Shown: positions 53,629 to 63,810 of the stretch, in pieces
Position numbering within the stretch: position 1 is the first letter of the stretch
How the letters are laid out: each line of letters begins with the position of its first letter
NCBI RefSeq assembly: GCF_000171815.1
Contig: NZ_ABGR01000004.1
Span: 1-64,000 of the forward strand
DNA from: Vibrio sp. AND4
Lineage (GTDB): Bacteria > Pseudomonadota > Gammaproteobacteria > Enterobacterales > Vibrionaceae
Direction of reading: 5' to 3'
Length of the DNA: 64,000 nucleotides
The notes under the pieces: model-generated
Told to the model about the DNA's origin: nothing
Databases searched by the model: none
The model's input: only the letters and a program-made list of their open reading frames with translations
Made by a program: the position numbers and the translations under genes

Positions 53629-54147
53629 TTATGCTTCGCGTGGAGCACGCCAGTCGTCGTTACCCGCAGTGCCACATTTTTCGTGAGTCACTTCGATTGC
53701 ACGGTAAGTCAGCTTAAGAACTTCTTCTGTCACGCGATCTGAAGTTGCAGCATCTTGACAGTGGTTCATGCGAGTTTGGATGTCTACTAGTAGTGCATCA
53801 ATCAGTTTGATTGAGTAGTAGTGCTCTTGCTTACCTTGAACTGAAGTACGGTAGAAGCGGATTACACACTCAGGAAGTTTTTCACCAGATACTAGTGCGT
53901 TGAATAGTAGTGGAGAACAACGGTCTTGAACTTTAGTTACCACGATTGGACGGTGTACACGTTGACCAGTTGGCTGACCGCTTTGTGGGTCACGTGGTAC
54001 TGTTAGTACGTGGTCTAGCTCTTGAACTAGGAACTCATCAACGTGAGCTTCTTGCCATGTGTTACCTACAGAATCCGCAGAGTAAGTATCTTGAGTGATG
54101 TGACCTTGAGTTTCGCCTTTAATAGACATATATGCTGGAGTTGGCAT
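53629..54147 (-). CDS. hcp: T6SS tube protein Hcp
   Basis: Tail-tube subunit of 172 residues that stacks as hexamers and is secreted. MPTPAYMSIKGETQGHITQ is the typical start, followed by YSIKLIDALLVDI and the C-terminal LKLTYRAIEVTHEKC. AAGGAA precedes the ATG. First gene of the long minus operon, with a sigma-54 promoter about 70 bases upstream and a stable hairpin after the stop, both consistent with high, regulated expression. Confidence 0.97.
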   Translation of the reverse strand: MPTPAYMSIKGETQGHITQDTYSADSVGNTWQEAHVDEFLVQELDHVLTVPRDPQSGQPTGQRVHRPIVVTKVQDRCSPLLFNALVSGEKLPECVIRFYRTSVQGKQEHYYSIKLIDALLVDIQTRMNHCQDAATSDRVTEEVLKLTYRAIEVTHEKCGTAGNDDWRAPREA

Positions 54148-54217
54148 TCTTATTTCCTTTTTTAAATCTGTATTTGTTTAATCACCAAATCGCTTATCAC
54201 CGCGACTGCTTAGTATA

Positions 54218-54234
54218 TACAAACACCGTGCCAA
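54218..54234 (-). promoter_or_regulatory. Sigma-54 promoter of the hcp operon
   Basis: TTGGCACG-GTGT-TTGTA on the minus strand: perfect TTGGCACG -24 element, correct four-base spacer, and TTGTA as -12 element (consensus TTGCA, one mismatch). It puts the RNA start near 54206, about 60 bases before the hcp ATG. The activator is probably encoded at 57266. Confidence 0.75.
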
Positions 54235-54541
54235 CCTTTAAAACCATTAAATAACAACAACTTACCAAAAATCAGCCTTATTAATCAATTTATTAAGTAC
54301 AATTTATTGGATAAAAAACCAAAAAATTGGAAATAAATAATAATAAATTGTTTCGCTGATAAAAAGTGAAAATAACCATATACCAAGAGCAGAATAAAGT
54401 TAATATAACTAGCTATTTGGTTACTTTAACAAGCAATTAATTCTAAACAACAGAAATAGATTAAATAAAGCAAACATTCACACCAATCTGGCCATAAAAA
54501 CCACCAACAAATGATAGTCAAAATATCTTGAAAGAAAACGA

Positions 54542-54563
54542 GTGTTAACACTTTTAGTATAAT
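54542..54563 (+). promoter_or_regulatory. clpV promoter candidate with palindrome
   Basis: A perfect palindrome GTGTTAACAC (54542-54551) lies six bases before a TATAAT (54558-54563), 31 bases upstream of the clpV ATG. There is no good -35 at 17 bases, so an activator binding at the palindrome could be needed, or it is a repressor site. Confidence 0.4.
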
Positions 54564-54594
54564 AGCGGCTACCTCTTTTCCTCTAAAGAATAAA

Positions 54595-57279
54595 ATGGCT
54601 ATGATAAATATAAACCTTTCTTCATTAATTCAGCGTCTACACCCTATTGCAAAAGTGGCATTAGAAGATGCAGCTGCACTTGCAGTTTCTGAAAAAGCAA
54701 CAGAAGTTCAAATTGAGCATTATTTACTGAGCCTATTAGAAAGGCCAAATAGTGATTTTGACGTCTTATTAAGTCATTTTGATTGTTCTGAGAACTTATT
54801 AAGACAGTCGGTTCGATCCACACTCGATACCAACGCCAAAGGAAATGGCAGCAAACCTGTTTTTTCTGCTTTATTAATTGAATGGTTACAAGAAAGCTGG
54901 CTGGTTTCTTCTTTAGATCTATCCGCAACACAGATTCGCTCTGGAGCCCTGCTGCTAACGCTTGTTAGTAACCCTTTGCGTTATGGCCAACACGGCTACG
55001 CTTCGATCCTAGAAGCCGTCAATCCAGACAGCCTTAAACGTAACTTTGCTGAGCTAACTAACCACTCTATCGAGTCGCAAGTCGCCACATCAGAGAAGAC
55101 GCAAGCGCGCGAAGATGGCTCGGCACTAAGCAAGTTCACCACCGACTTCACAGGCAAAGCGCGTAAAGGCGAAATTGATCCTGTTTTCTGTCGTGATCAA
55201 GAAATTCGTCAAATCGTCGATATTCTGGCTCGTCGCCGTAAAAATAACCCTATCGCCGTCGGTGAGCCTGGCGTTGGTAAAACCGCAGTCGTGGAAGGCT
55301 TGGCGCTTAAAATCGTGCAAGGCGATGTGCCTGACAATCTGAAAGGCGTTGAGCTTTACGGTTTAGATATGGGCCTTCTGCAAGCTGGCGCCAGCGTAAA
55401 AGGTGAATTCGAAAAGCGCCTAAACGCCGTATTAGATGAAGTAAAAAACTCACCTACACCGATTATTCTCTTCATCGATGAAGCGCACACGCTTGTAGGC
55501 GGCGGCAACCAAGCAGGTGGCAGCGATGCCGCTAACCTGTTAAAGCCAGCCCTAGCACGTGGCGAAGTAAAGACAATTGCAGCGACAACTTGGTCAGAGT
55601 ACAAAAAGTACTTCGAGAAAGATCCTGCACTTGCGCGCCGTTTCCAACTGGTTAAGCTGGATGAGCCGTCGCCAGAGCAAGCCGCGTTGATCATCCGTGG
55701 TCTGCGTCCGGCGTACGAGAAATCACACAGTGTGTACGTACGTGACGACGCCATCACCGCAGCGGCCGCACTTTCTGCTCGTTACATCTCTGGCCGTCAA
55801 CTACCAGACAAAGCCATCGATGTATTAGATACAGCATGTGCAAGAGTCAACATCAGTCTTAATGCCATTCCTGCTTCTGTAGAAACCCTTCAGCAAGAAC
55901 TTGCGGCTCAGCAACGTGAGCTTGAAGCACTTGAGCGTGATGCCCTGCAACAAACTGGCGACAAGCACAGCCTTGCTAACATTCCTGATCTCAAACTGGC
56001 GATGGAAGCAACAAAAGAAGAACTCGCAGAGCAAGAAGCACAGTGGCACAAAGAGAAAGAGCAAATCCAACAGATGATTGCTCTGCGTTCTCGTTTGCAT
56101 GAACTGGTCTTTGGTCAAGCAGATGAAGAAGAGCTGGCCACTGAAGAAGAATCTGAGCAAGAACAAGACGTTTCTCCTTACGCAGAGATGGATGAAGAAG
56201 CGGTTCGCATTGCCATTTCAGCTTGCCAAGAGCAGTTAGAGGCGATTCGCGATGGTAACCCACTGGTTCACTTTGAAGTTGGCCCAGATGAAGTCAGCCA
56301 CGTCATCTCAGATTGGACAGGCATTCCGATGGGTAAGATGCTGCAAGATGAAGCGGAAACCACACTAAAACTAAAAGAAAGCCTCTCGCAGTGCATTAAA
56401 GGCCAAGAATTCGCAATCGATGCGTTGTCTGAAGGCATTCAAACCGCAAAAGCAGGCTTAGGTAACCCAGATGCTCCAACAGGTGTATTCCTACTGGTTG
56501 GTCCAAGTGGTGTGGGTAAAACTGAAACCGCTCGTGCGATTGCGGATCAAATGTTTGGTGGCGAGCGCTTTATGACCACAATTAACATGTCTGAGTTCCA
56601 AGAGAAGCACACGGTATCACGCCTAATCGGTTCACCTCCGGGTTACGTAGGCTACGGTGAAGGCGGCATGCTAACAGAAGCGGTTCGTCAACGTCCTTAC
56701 TCTGTTGTTCTGCTTGATGAAGTTGAAAAAGCCGATCCGGAAGTGTTGAACTTGTTCTACCAAGTGTTCGATAAAGGTACGCTGAACGACGGTGAAGGCC
56801 GCACCATCGACTTCAAGAACACGTTGATCATCATGACCAGCAACCTAGCAACGCATGAGATTGAATCTTTGGTGAATCAGTCAAAAGACATCGATGCCAA
56901 CATCATCGCTGAAGCCATCCGCCCAACGTTAAATCAGCACTTCAAGCCGGCGCTGTTGGCTCGTATGTCAGTGCTGCCATTTGTGCCGCTGTCCGACGAA
57001 GCAATGACAGAAATTATTCACCACAAACTGAACAAAGTTTCTCAGCGCCTACAGAGCCATCATAAGTTGTCTCTGAGCTACGAAGAGAGCTTGGTTGAGT
57101 TCGTTCTGAGCAACTGCCGCCTTGCTGAAACAGGCGCACGTAACATTGACGCGGTGATCAACCGTCAGTTACTGCCTCAGCTATCGACTCAACTATTAGT
57201 GCATGACAAGGATGACTCACACACGCAAATCGCAGTTTCTGTCGATGAGCAGGGAACACTAACCTATGCGTTCAGCTAA
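54595..57279 (+). CDS. clpV: T6SS sheath-recycling ATPase ClpV (TssH)
   Basis: AAA+ unfoldase of 894 residues that disassembles contracted TssBC sheath. N-terminal Clp_N domain (about 10-150), first ATPase with GEPGVGKT (about 223-230) and IILFIDEAH, a coiled-coil middle domain (about 415-545), and second ATPase with GPSGVGKTE (about 636-644), [10 protein letters not shown] and [13 protein letters not shown]. Its end overlaps the sigma-54 activator gene by 14 bases. Confidence 0.97.
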   Translation: MAMININLSSLIQRLHPIAKVALEDAAALAVSEKATEVQIEHYLLSLLERPNSDFDVLLSHFDCSENLLRQSVRSTLDTNAKGNGSKPVFSALLIEWLQESWLVSSLDLSATQIRSGALLLTLVSNPLRYGQHGYASILEAVNPDSLKRNFAELTNHSIESQVATSEKTQAREDGSALSKFTTDFTGKARKGEIDPVFCRDQEIRQIVDILARRRKNNPIAVGEPGVGKTAVVEGLALKIVQGDVPDNLKGVELYGLDMGLLQAGASVKGEFEKRLNAVLDEVKNSPTPIILFIDEAHTLVGGGNQAGGSDAANLLKPALARGEVKTIAATTWSEYKKYFEKDPALARRFQLVKLDEPSPEQAALIIRGLRPAYEKSHSVYVRDDAITAAAALSARYISGRQLPDKAIDVLDTACARVNISLNAIPASVETLQQELAAQQRELEALERDALQQTGDKHSLANIPDLKLAMEATKEELAEQEAQWHKEKEQIQQMIALRSRLHELVFGQADEEELATEEESEQEQDVSPYAEMDEEAVRIAISACQEQLEAIRDGNPLVHFEVGPDEVSHVISDWTGIPMGKMLQDEAETTLKLKESLSQCIKGQEFAIDALSEGIQTAKAGLGNPDAPTGVFLLVGPSGVGKTETARAIADQMFGGERFMTTINMSEFQEKHTVSRLIGSPPGYVGYGEGGMLTEAVRQRPYSVVLLDEVEKADPEVLNLFYQVFDKGTLNDGEGRTIDFKNTLIIMTSNLATHEIESLVNQSKDIDANIIAEAIRPTLNQHFKPALLARMSVLPFVPLSDEAMTEIIHHKLNKVSQRLQSHHKLSLSYEESLVEFVLSNCRLAETGARNIDAVINRQLLPQLSTQLLVHDKDDSHTQIAVSVDEQGTLTYAFS

Positions 57280-58894
57280 TCATAGCGAACTTAGCAACGC
57301 CCTACTCGCGATCAGCCAGTCTTTGGCTGATCGCAGTCAGCTGACTCAAACATTGGATGCCGTGTTAACCGCCGCGAGACAAATGACCTTCGCGAAACAT
57401 GGCATCATTTACGTTTTGGAGCAGACTGGTCAGGCGTTGATTCCGAGTACCGCTCACCATAACGAAAAAACGATTGTTTCCCATCCTTGGGAACCGCTTC
57501 AATTAGATTCGGCCAGTGAAAACGACCCATTTAACTTTGCGATTCGTAATGGCGAGGTGGTGTTGATCGACGAGCTGTATAAGTACAACGGTTACGACTG
57601 CGAAAGCATTTATCAAAGCGAGCAAATACTTGGCTTAAAGAGCGAGAACTTACTGGCTTGGCCACTGATTGACAGCGAAAATAAAACCATTGGACTGTTA
57701 GTGTTGCTCGATTTAAGTGTTATCGACAACGAGGCTGCGCTTACCGAGTTTTGCCGCATGGCCGCATGTCATATTCGCCAAGCGGTATGGCTAGAGCAAT
57801 ACGGCCAAGTGATCAAAGACCTCAGTGCAGACAATCAGGCTCTCGTTCGGGAGAACACACAGCTCAAAAAGCGAACTCAGAAAACCTACCAAGGCCCCAT
57901 TGCACAGAGCGAAGAAATGCTCAATGTCCTGAATCGTCTTGATAAGGTCTTATCTCTTCCTGTTGACGTTATGTTGCGCGGTGAAACCGGTGCAGGAAAA
58001 GAGGTGATCGCAAAATACATTCACGAGCACTCCAATCGAGCAGACCAAGCTTTGATCGTCCAAAACTGTGCGGCTATTCCGGAACAGTTGTTGGAATCGG
58101 AGCTTTTTGGGCATAAGAAAGGCTCATTCACGGGCGCGGATAAAGACAAAATCGGCTTATTTGAAGCAGCCAACGGCGGCACGCTTTTCTTGGACGAGAT
58201 TGGCGATATGCCAATGCTGCTGCAAGCTAAATTGCTGCGCGTACTGCAAGAGCGCAAAGTTCGCCCGGTCGGAAGCAGTCAAGAGATTGAGGTGGACGTA
58301 CGAGTTATTGCAGCCACGCACTGTAATCTTATGCAACAAATCAAAGATGGCGGATTCCGTGCCGACTTGTTCTATCGTCTAAACGTATTCCCGATTACGC
58401 TACCACCGCTGAGAGAACGTGAATCGGACATCATTCCTCTCGCAGAGCATTTCGTGCAGCATACCACCAAGACCCTAGGCTTACCGCAAGCACCGGGGCT
58501 AAGTGCCAACGTGCGTAAACAGCTTCTTGCGTATAAATACCCAGGTAATGTACGTGAGCTGAAAAACATCATCGAACGCTCTGTACTGCTGTCTGATTTT
58601 GAAACCATCACTCACATCGAGTTTGGTGAGCAAATCCCTGAGGATCTGCCAGTTGTTGAGGAAAAAGCGGCAACGCTCCCTCAAGAGCAACCTGAATACG
58701 AGCCTGTACAAGCGGACTTGGAAGACGCTTCAATCGGCCTCAAGGACGTGGTCAGCCAATACGAGCGCACTGTGATCATCGACTGCTTAAATGCCTGTAA
58801 TTGGCACACCAAGAAAGCGGCCGAGCAATTGGCACTGCCGATGAGCACACTCAACCACAAGATGAAGAAATACGATATTTCTGCAGCGGGTTAA
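57266..58894 (+). CDS. vasH: VasH-like sigma-54 activator of the T6SS
   Basis: Enhancer-binding activator of sigma-54 RNA polymerase, 542 residues. GAF domain (about 20-170), AAA+ domain with GETGAGKE (239-246), sigma-54 contact loop GSFTGA (286-291; Ala to Ser in GAFTGA, which is tolerated), GGTLFLDE Walker B (304-311) and FRADLFYRL Arg finger, then a Fis-type helix-turn-helix (WHTKKAAEQLALPMSTLNHKMKKY). Gene order with clpV matches VasH-type regulators. It probably drives the sigma-54 promoter upstream of hcp. Confidence 0.95.
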   Translation: MRSANHSELSNALLAISQSLADRSQLTQTLDAVLTAARQMTFAKHGIIYVLEQTGQALIPSTAHHNEKTIVSHPWEPLQLDSASENDPFNFAIRNGEVVLIDELYKYNGYDCESIYQSEQILGLKSENLLAWPLIDSENKTIGLLVLLDLSVIDNEAALTEFCRMAACHIRQAVWLEQYGQVIKDLSADNQALVRENTQLKKRTQKTYQGPIAQSEEMLNVLNRLDKVLSLPVDVMLRGETGAGKEVIAKYIHEHSNRADQALIVQNCAAIPEQLLESELFGHKKGSFTGADKDKIGLFEAANGGTLFLDEIGDMPMLLQAKLLRVLQERKVRPVGSSQEIEVDVRVIAATHCNLMQQIKDGGFRADLFYRLNVFPITLPPLRERESDIIPLAEHFVQHTTKTLGLPQAPGLSANVRKQLLAYKYPGNVRELKNIIERSVLLSDFETITHIEFGEQIPEDLPVVEEKAATLPQEQPEYEPVQADLEDASIGLKDVVSQYERTVIIDCLNACNWHTKKAAEQLALPMSTLNHKMKKYDISAAG

Positions 58895-58999
58895 GCGAGA
58901 AGCGAGAAGCGAGAAGCGAGAAGCGAGAAGCGAGAAGCGAGAAGCGAGAAGCGAGAAGCGAGAAGCGAGAAGCGAGAAGCGAGAAGCGAGAAGCGAGAA
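58895..58999. repeat. 15 perfect tandem copies of GCGAGAA
   Basis: 105 bases, exactly fifteen copies of the 7-bp unit GCGAGAA, starting at the base after the TAA stop of the sigma-54 activator gene and ending before AATTTTAC. No mismatch in the array, which suggests recent slippage and variable copy number. Confidence 0.97.
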
Positions 59000-59026
59000 A
59001 ATTTTACTTCGGTTGCATTGATAAGA

Positions 59027-59056
59027 AAAGAAAAACCGCCCGAAGGCGGTTTTTTT
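59027..59056. terminator. Bidirectional terminator
   Basis: ACCGCC-CGAA-GGCGGT with AAAAA left and TTTTTTT right, between the sigma-54 activator (plus) and the large OmpA-domain gene (minus). Confidence 0.93.
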
Positions 59057-59061
59057 ATTTG

Positions 59062-62000
59062 TTACTTTGCCTGTAAAAGAGCGATTTCCGGAGCATTAAG
59101 CGAAGACGCTTGTTTCGTTATCCAGTTCTCAACGTATCGTTTCTGCTCGTTCTGTACCTCTAGGTTTTTCCAGTGCAAGTGATTCGCCTCACTTGTCGCC
59201 TTTTCCTTTTCAACCGTTTCTATCCATGGCTTACACGCCATGAAGTCTTTCACCGCAGGAACTCGAAGCTCAAACTTCGGTAGTTCATAACCTTCACTCA
59301 CATCCATTTGCTCAAATGAAGCCAACTCGAGTCTGATAGGTTTTAGATTATTACCATCTAAAACATCACCAAAAGGTCTTAAACCATTAACTAATTTGCC
59401 TGTAGGCGACACATAAGAGTAATCAAAGCGAATGATATAAAGGTGCTTTTTCTCGCTTGAAGTTAATAAACCGGAGAAATTAGCGTCATTCTGATCAATA
59501 AATTGAACGGCGCTTTGCTCCAGACCTGTACGCTTAGTAGCGTCGCTATCGTCAAGCTCTAGATCAAAAACGGTTCTTGTTTCTATTCCGTTATACCCAG
59601 TATTTGACTTCTCGGTAACAAGACGAGAACGAATGTTGACCACTCCAGCATAATGCATCACATCATGTTTAACTGGACCATTTTTGATCTGCAGTTTCAC
59701 CCCACACTCAATGGCGTTGAGTAACATTGTATCGTAGTCGTCACTCGCACGATCATCCCCCAACACCGCAAAACAAAGTGAGAACCGTTGCTCTTTCGAC
59801 CAATCAAACTTGTTGCTTATCAGTTTATTCGCATTGCCTTCACCCCAAGCAAGGTCACCGTCAATTTCAACACCAGGCAAAATAATAAGGTTGCCATCGA
59901 TCACCTTCGGTGTGCTGTCCCGAGATGATGCAGACTCACTCATGACAAACTCTTCGATCAAAAAGTCAGTGTCTGTGAGTTTCGTCTTTTCCAATGTTCG
60001 ACCGTTAAAGTTTTTCGCTTCTTGTGCAGGACTTTGACCATCGATACCAAAGTTAACTTCAGTAATATCTAGAGTGTAATTTTTATATGTACCCAAGCCC
60101 TCTAACTTACCCGCTAGCAAATCATGTCCTCCTAGTGAGAAGACATATCTCATCTTCTCAAAAGCACCAGTGTCTCGAACATATTCAAACACGCTTTGAC
60201 CTGTAAAGAAGGCTTTCACCTCATCTATGACTTTAACATTTGGGCATAACGGCTTGATGCCATGGATTAAAAACTCACCAAATCCATATGTTGGCTCAAA
60301 TTCAAGACCATGCAATTCCTTATCCTTAGCACCTTTATTCTTAAAGTGTTTTTTAATCGCTTTATCAGGGTCTTCGAATTGAGAAGCGTACATTTTAGTG
60401 AACAATACATCAAAGGTTGGCCCGTGAGAATCCAAGCCAACAACGGCTGCGCGATAAGCAACCTCCTGTAAAAACAGTGTTTTAGATGAGACATTGTCTT
60501 TTAAAACTACCTGTAGTTTCACGCGAGTTTGTGGGCGTAGCTTTCGTCCATTCTGCGCAAATGCCCACTCTACATATGGCGTCCATTTAGCACCGTCTTG
60601 AACCAGCAAGCGACTGAACTCTATATCATCACGTCCAAGTTCTTCTTTGGCTAAGTTGAAGTCGTGACAAAATGCCTTTAGGCCTTCTCGGATAGAAGCA
60701 CTTTCTTGCAAGGACTCATCTGATTTTCGGTCCAAAAATAGACGTGTTTGTACAGGGAATCCCGTATTAAATGCACCACCTATTTTTTCACCGTAATTCC
60801 ATTGTAGCGAGCTATTGATGCCAGAGTTAGAGAACAAACCAGATTTGTTAAAACGGTTTACCCAGTTCAGGGCAAGCGTATTGCCATCATTGACTGGAAT
60901 TTCCCAGTTATCACTCATGACATACAGCTGAATAAACTCGTCAACTCGATAATCCTCAATGAAATCATCAAAGTCACCCGTAAGGCTCCACTTAGCGCGG
61001 AGAAGCGTTAGTAACTCAATCAAAGAATTCAAAGCATAGGAGCGCAACAAAAAGCGCTTCAACAACTCATCATGATTCGCCTGTTTTTTAAGAAAGTCGG
61101 CTAAGCCAACGGCATCAATGATCTGAGGTTGAAGATCTTGACTGATCCCCTTATACAATGAGACAAGTTCTTTATTGATACTGCTGAGCGTTTTTAGCAT
61201 GCTTTTGTTGTTGTACTGAGCTTTGATCTCCTTAAACGTGGCATCACCAAAAAGGTCGCCATAGAAATCAGTTGCAGCACCCAAAAGATCCACACCCACT
61301 TTACCGGCAAAATAATAGGCAGCCACTGGTGCAGCAGGCGTCCAGATTGCGACGCTTGCCATTGCATCAACGGCGGCAAGAATCATCTTATCTTCAGCTT
61401 CCTTTGCCGCAAGCTGATGCCCTTCCCAAATTTGATGCGCGCGACTTAATGCCATCGTCCCAGACCGACTCGGTGGTAGAGAAACCGCGAAGTCAGGGAT
61501 GATCAACCTTACCTCTACACGTCGGTTGACAGCGATATCGGCATTATCTGATCGGTCGTTGACGTCGTCATAACCGTCGATATCATCAATCAGTTGTGAC
61601 TTACCCTTAAATTCAATCCACAACCTTGATTCTAGGTTCGCTCGTTCTTCTCCGCTTGCTTTGGCGAGGATGGCCTCTTTAACGACATCCGCACGCATTT
61701 TAGATATCTTTAAGTTATTTTCATGCGTTCCTATTGGCCCTGCATGGCCAATAATAGCAACTTGGTAATCAGGGTTTTGGGATAAAAGCTGGCATAATTT
61801 TTTACATACTTCGATATAGTCGATATGCAGTACTTGAACTTCGTTCTCAAACTCAGCAGAGTTAAACTTGAAGTTCATTCGAACAACGACCCCTTGGCCA
61901 TCAGCAAAGATCTGAGCATTCCCTTCTTTACCAAGTGCTTCCTGCACCGTTTCTGCCTTTTTTTGCCAATGTTCTGGATTATCAAAGCGACGAACAAACG

Positions 62001-63810
62001 TTAAAGAAGAAAGATAGTTTTCAGCGTATTTACTTAAAGTTTCTTGCGCTTCTTTCGCATTTTGAATTTGTTCAGAGAACGCCGAATATTGATCTAACGC
62101 TTCCTTGCCACTTGCGATAACTCCAATTGCTGGTAGTGCGCGATTTGTTCCGCTCAAAAAATCACTGCTTAATCGTCCAACGCCACGCATGATTTTTGAC
62201 TCTGGGCCTGCAGTTTTAAAAGCACGTTTGATATAAGGAATATCGATGACATGCTTTCTAAACACTAACGCTTGTGCTTGTTTCAGCGTTAGCTCTTTAC
62301 GCGCAAAAATCTTTGCAAGGCTAACGCTCTTTTTAACACCACTGGTTGCGGCAAGTGCCGAATGTAATGCGATACCACTCATCAGAAATGGAGGTAAGGC
62401 CCCCGATTCACTGTTTTCCCATAGCGCCTGCCCGATGGTTTTCGCCATTTCTGCAGGTGGGCCATTTAGCTTGGCACCCTCAATAGAGAGAAAGTCACTG
62501 CTCAACGATTCGTAGGTTTTGTTGATCGCAGCATGCAAAGATAACGGTGCGACGCCCGGTTTTTGCTTAGTTTGATAGGTTAACCCCTTCGTCGCATAGT
62601 CTGAATAAGATGGCAACTGATTAGGGAATTGTTGGATGAGTGCTTCCTCTAAGGTGATCATGTCACCGCACACGCACGCCATTTTGCCAATGCCCGCTGT
62701 CTCGATAAACGTCAGCTTTTCATGCAGCTCATAAGTATATACATTCTGCTCCACATCAGTTTGAGGGTGTTTCATGAACTGCTTTGTGACATTGGCCTTC
62801 AGTACACTTTCGGGTAACACCTTACGTGTTTCATCGAATGCTAACCATTCATCTTCCCAAAATTGGATGCGCAACAAATAAAAACCATCTTCAACTTGGC
62901 TTGGATCGAGGTTAAACAATGCACTTGGTAAAACTGCATTACCTTCCGTTTTTGTCGCCCACAAAGGCTCCTTTACCGAGACCGTCCCTTCAGCGATAAT
63001 TTCTTCAGTTGCATTTTCTATATCACCCGCCTGAATACTTTGAACTGGGCGAATCAACGAAACCTCAGCGCCACCATAAAGCTTGTCTGTGAACAGTACC
63101 GCACAACTGTGCATCCTTGGCACAACAAAACCTTTCAGGGGTAGATTTCTTTTTTCCTGACGCTTCAACCAATTATTGTAGCGTTGTTGCTCTGGCGTAA
63201 GATCGCCCCCAATATACGCAGGAGCCAGTTGACTCAGGGCAATTTCAGTAAGCTGGAACTGCACCCCCGTTTGGTTTGTTTCGTTAGTCCCATCATCAAT
63301 GTACTTAGCAAAATGCTTGATGTTTTCAGCATGGCTCGCCAGATCTTTTGCGCCCCCCGTACTTTCTGGATCATTCTGAGGCGCAATCATCTGCGCCAAC
63401 AAACGTAATGGTGGAAAACTTAATTCATAGCTTTTCCCTTTGCAGATCCCTTCCGGTCGGTTGCCCAACTTGAGCACTTCGTAATTGTCGACATCGCTCG
63501 GTACTGAACTTTCAGAATCGACTTTTTCTCCCGATAAAGGTTGATTACCCGCAGCTTGTGGTGGCTCACCTAAACCTAACTCGACCAATTTCCCCTCTTT
63601 GGTGGTGCCCCACAGTGCGGGTGCACCTCCTGAGAGAGCATTGACCATCACTGGAGTCAAAGGAATGGGACGAATCTTACCCGTTAACTCATTTACTCGG
63701 GTGAGATCGGGCTGGGTATGCCAGTCTGGGAATTCATCCACACCATCTATCTTTATTGCAGTAAAGAAGGCACCAAACAGATAGACTTCATTATCAAATG
63801 TGAAAGCCAT
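59062..63810 (-). CDS. Very large T6SS-linked protein with internal OmpA-like domain
   Basis: Protein of 1,582 residues of unknown function. About 640-770 is an OmpA-like peptidoglycan-binding domain (IIGHAGPIGTHENNLKISKMRADVV, then NRRVEVRL) placed in the middle rather than at an end. A hydrophobic stretch follows near 808-850 (AVDAMASVAIWTPAAPVAAYYF). The N-terminal part has a short Cys motif ACVCGD near 377. No signal peptide. No MIX motif that I can see. No neighbouring gene looks like an immunity partner downstream. It may be a T6SS envelope or cargo protein; its ATG overlaps the previous gene's stop. Confidence 0.75.
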   Translation of the reverse strand: MAFTFDNEVYLFGAFFTAIKIDGVDEFPDWHTQPDLTRVNELTGKIRPIPLTPVMVNALSGGAPALWGTTKEGKLVELGLGEPPQAAGNQPLSGEKVDSESSVPSDVDNYEVLKLGNRPEGICKGKSYELSFPPLRLLAQMIAPQNDPESTGGAKDLASHAENIKHFAKYIDDGTNETNQTGVQFQLTEIALSQLAPAYIGGDLTPEQQRYNNWLKRQEKRNLPLKGFVVPRMHSCAVLFTDKLYGGAEVSLIRPVQSIQAGDIENATEEIIAEGTVSVKEPLWATKTEGNAVLPSALFNLDPSQVEDGFYLLRIQFWEDEWLAFDETRKVLPESVLKANVTKQFMKHPQTDVEQNVYTYELHEKLTFIETAGIGKMACVCGDMITLEEALIQQFPNQLPSYSDYATKGLTYQTKQKPGVAPLSLHAAINKTYESLSSDFLSIEGAKLNGPPAEMAKTIGQALWENSESGALPPFLMSGIALHSALAATSGVKKSVSLAKIFARKELTLKQAQALVFRKHVIDIPYIKRAFKTAGPESKIMRGVGRLSSDFLSGTNRALPAIGVIASGKEALDQYSAFSEQIQNAKEAQETLSKYAENYLSSLTFVRRFDNPEHWQKKAETVQEALGKEGNAQIFADGQGVVVRMNFKFNSAEFENEVQVLHIDYIEVCKKLCQLLSQNPDYQVAIIGHAGPIGTHENNLKISKMRADVVKEAILAKASGEERANLESRLWIEFKGKSQLIDDIDGYDDVNDRSDNADIAVNRRVEVRLIIPDFAVSLPPSRSGTMALSRAHQIWEGHQLAAKEAEDKMILAAVDAMASVAIWTPAAPVAAYYFAGKVGVDLLGAATDFYGDLFGDATFKEIKAQYNNKSMLKTLSSINKELVSLYKGISQDLQPQIIDAVGLADFLKKQANHDELLKRFLLRSYALNSLIELLTLLRAKWSLTGDFDDFIEDYRVDEFIQLYVMSDNWEIPVNDGNTLALNWVNRFNKSGLFSNSGINSSLQWNYGEKIGGAFNTGFPVQTRLFLDRKSDESLQESASIREGLKAFCHDFNLAKEELGRDDIEFSRLLVQDGAKWTPYVEWAFAQNGRKLRPQTRVKLQVVLKDNVSSKTLFLQEVAYRAAVVGLDSHGPTFDVLFTKMYASQFEDPDKAIKKHFKNKGAKDKELHGLEFEPTYGFGEFLIHGIKPLCPNVKVIDEVKAFFTGQSVFEYVRDTGAFEKMRYVFSLGGHDLLAGKLEGLGTYKNYTLDITEVNFGIDGQSPAQEAKNFNGRTLEKTKLTDTDFLIEEFVMSESASSRDSTPKVIDGNLIILPGVEIDGDLAWGEGNANKLISNKFDWSKEQRFSLCFAVLGDDRASDDYDTMLLNAIECGVKLQIKNGPVKHDVMHYAGVVNIRSRLVTEKSNTGYNGIETRTVFDLELDDSDATKRTGLEQSAVQFIDQNDANFSGLLTSSEKKHLYIIRFDYSYVSPTGKLVNGLRPFGDVLDGNNLKPIRLELASFEQMDVSEGYELPKFELRVPAVKDFMACKPWIETVEKEKATSEANHLHWKNLEVQNEQKRYVENWITKQASSLNAPEIALLQAK

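Larger units (their letters stand above)
54148..54594. other. Divergent control region, hcp / clpV
   Basis: 447 AT-rich bases without a gene, holding the hcp sigma-54 promoter at one end and a TATAAT with an upstream palindrome at the other. The middle is A/T tracts and would suit activator and H-NS binding. Confidence 0.65.

Noticed and set aside
54521..54563. TTGAAA at 54528 as -35 partner of the clpV TATAAT
   Set aside because: Spacing is 24 bases, too far for a sigma-70 promoter.
58895..58999. The 7-bp array as a CRISPR
   Set aside because: No spacers, unit far too short, no cas genes.
58801..59076. Open frame translating the 7-bp repeat as SEKREAR repeats
   Set aside because: It is out of frame with the activator, has no start signal of its own and exists only because the repeat contains no stop in that frame.
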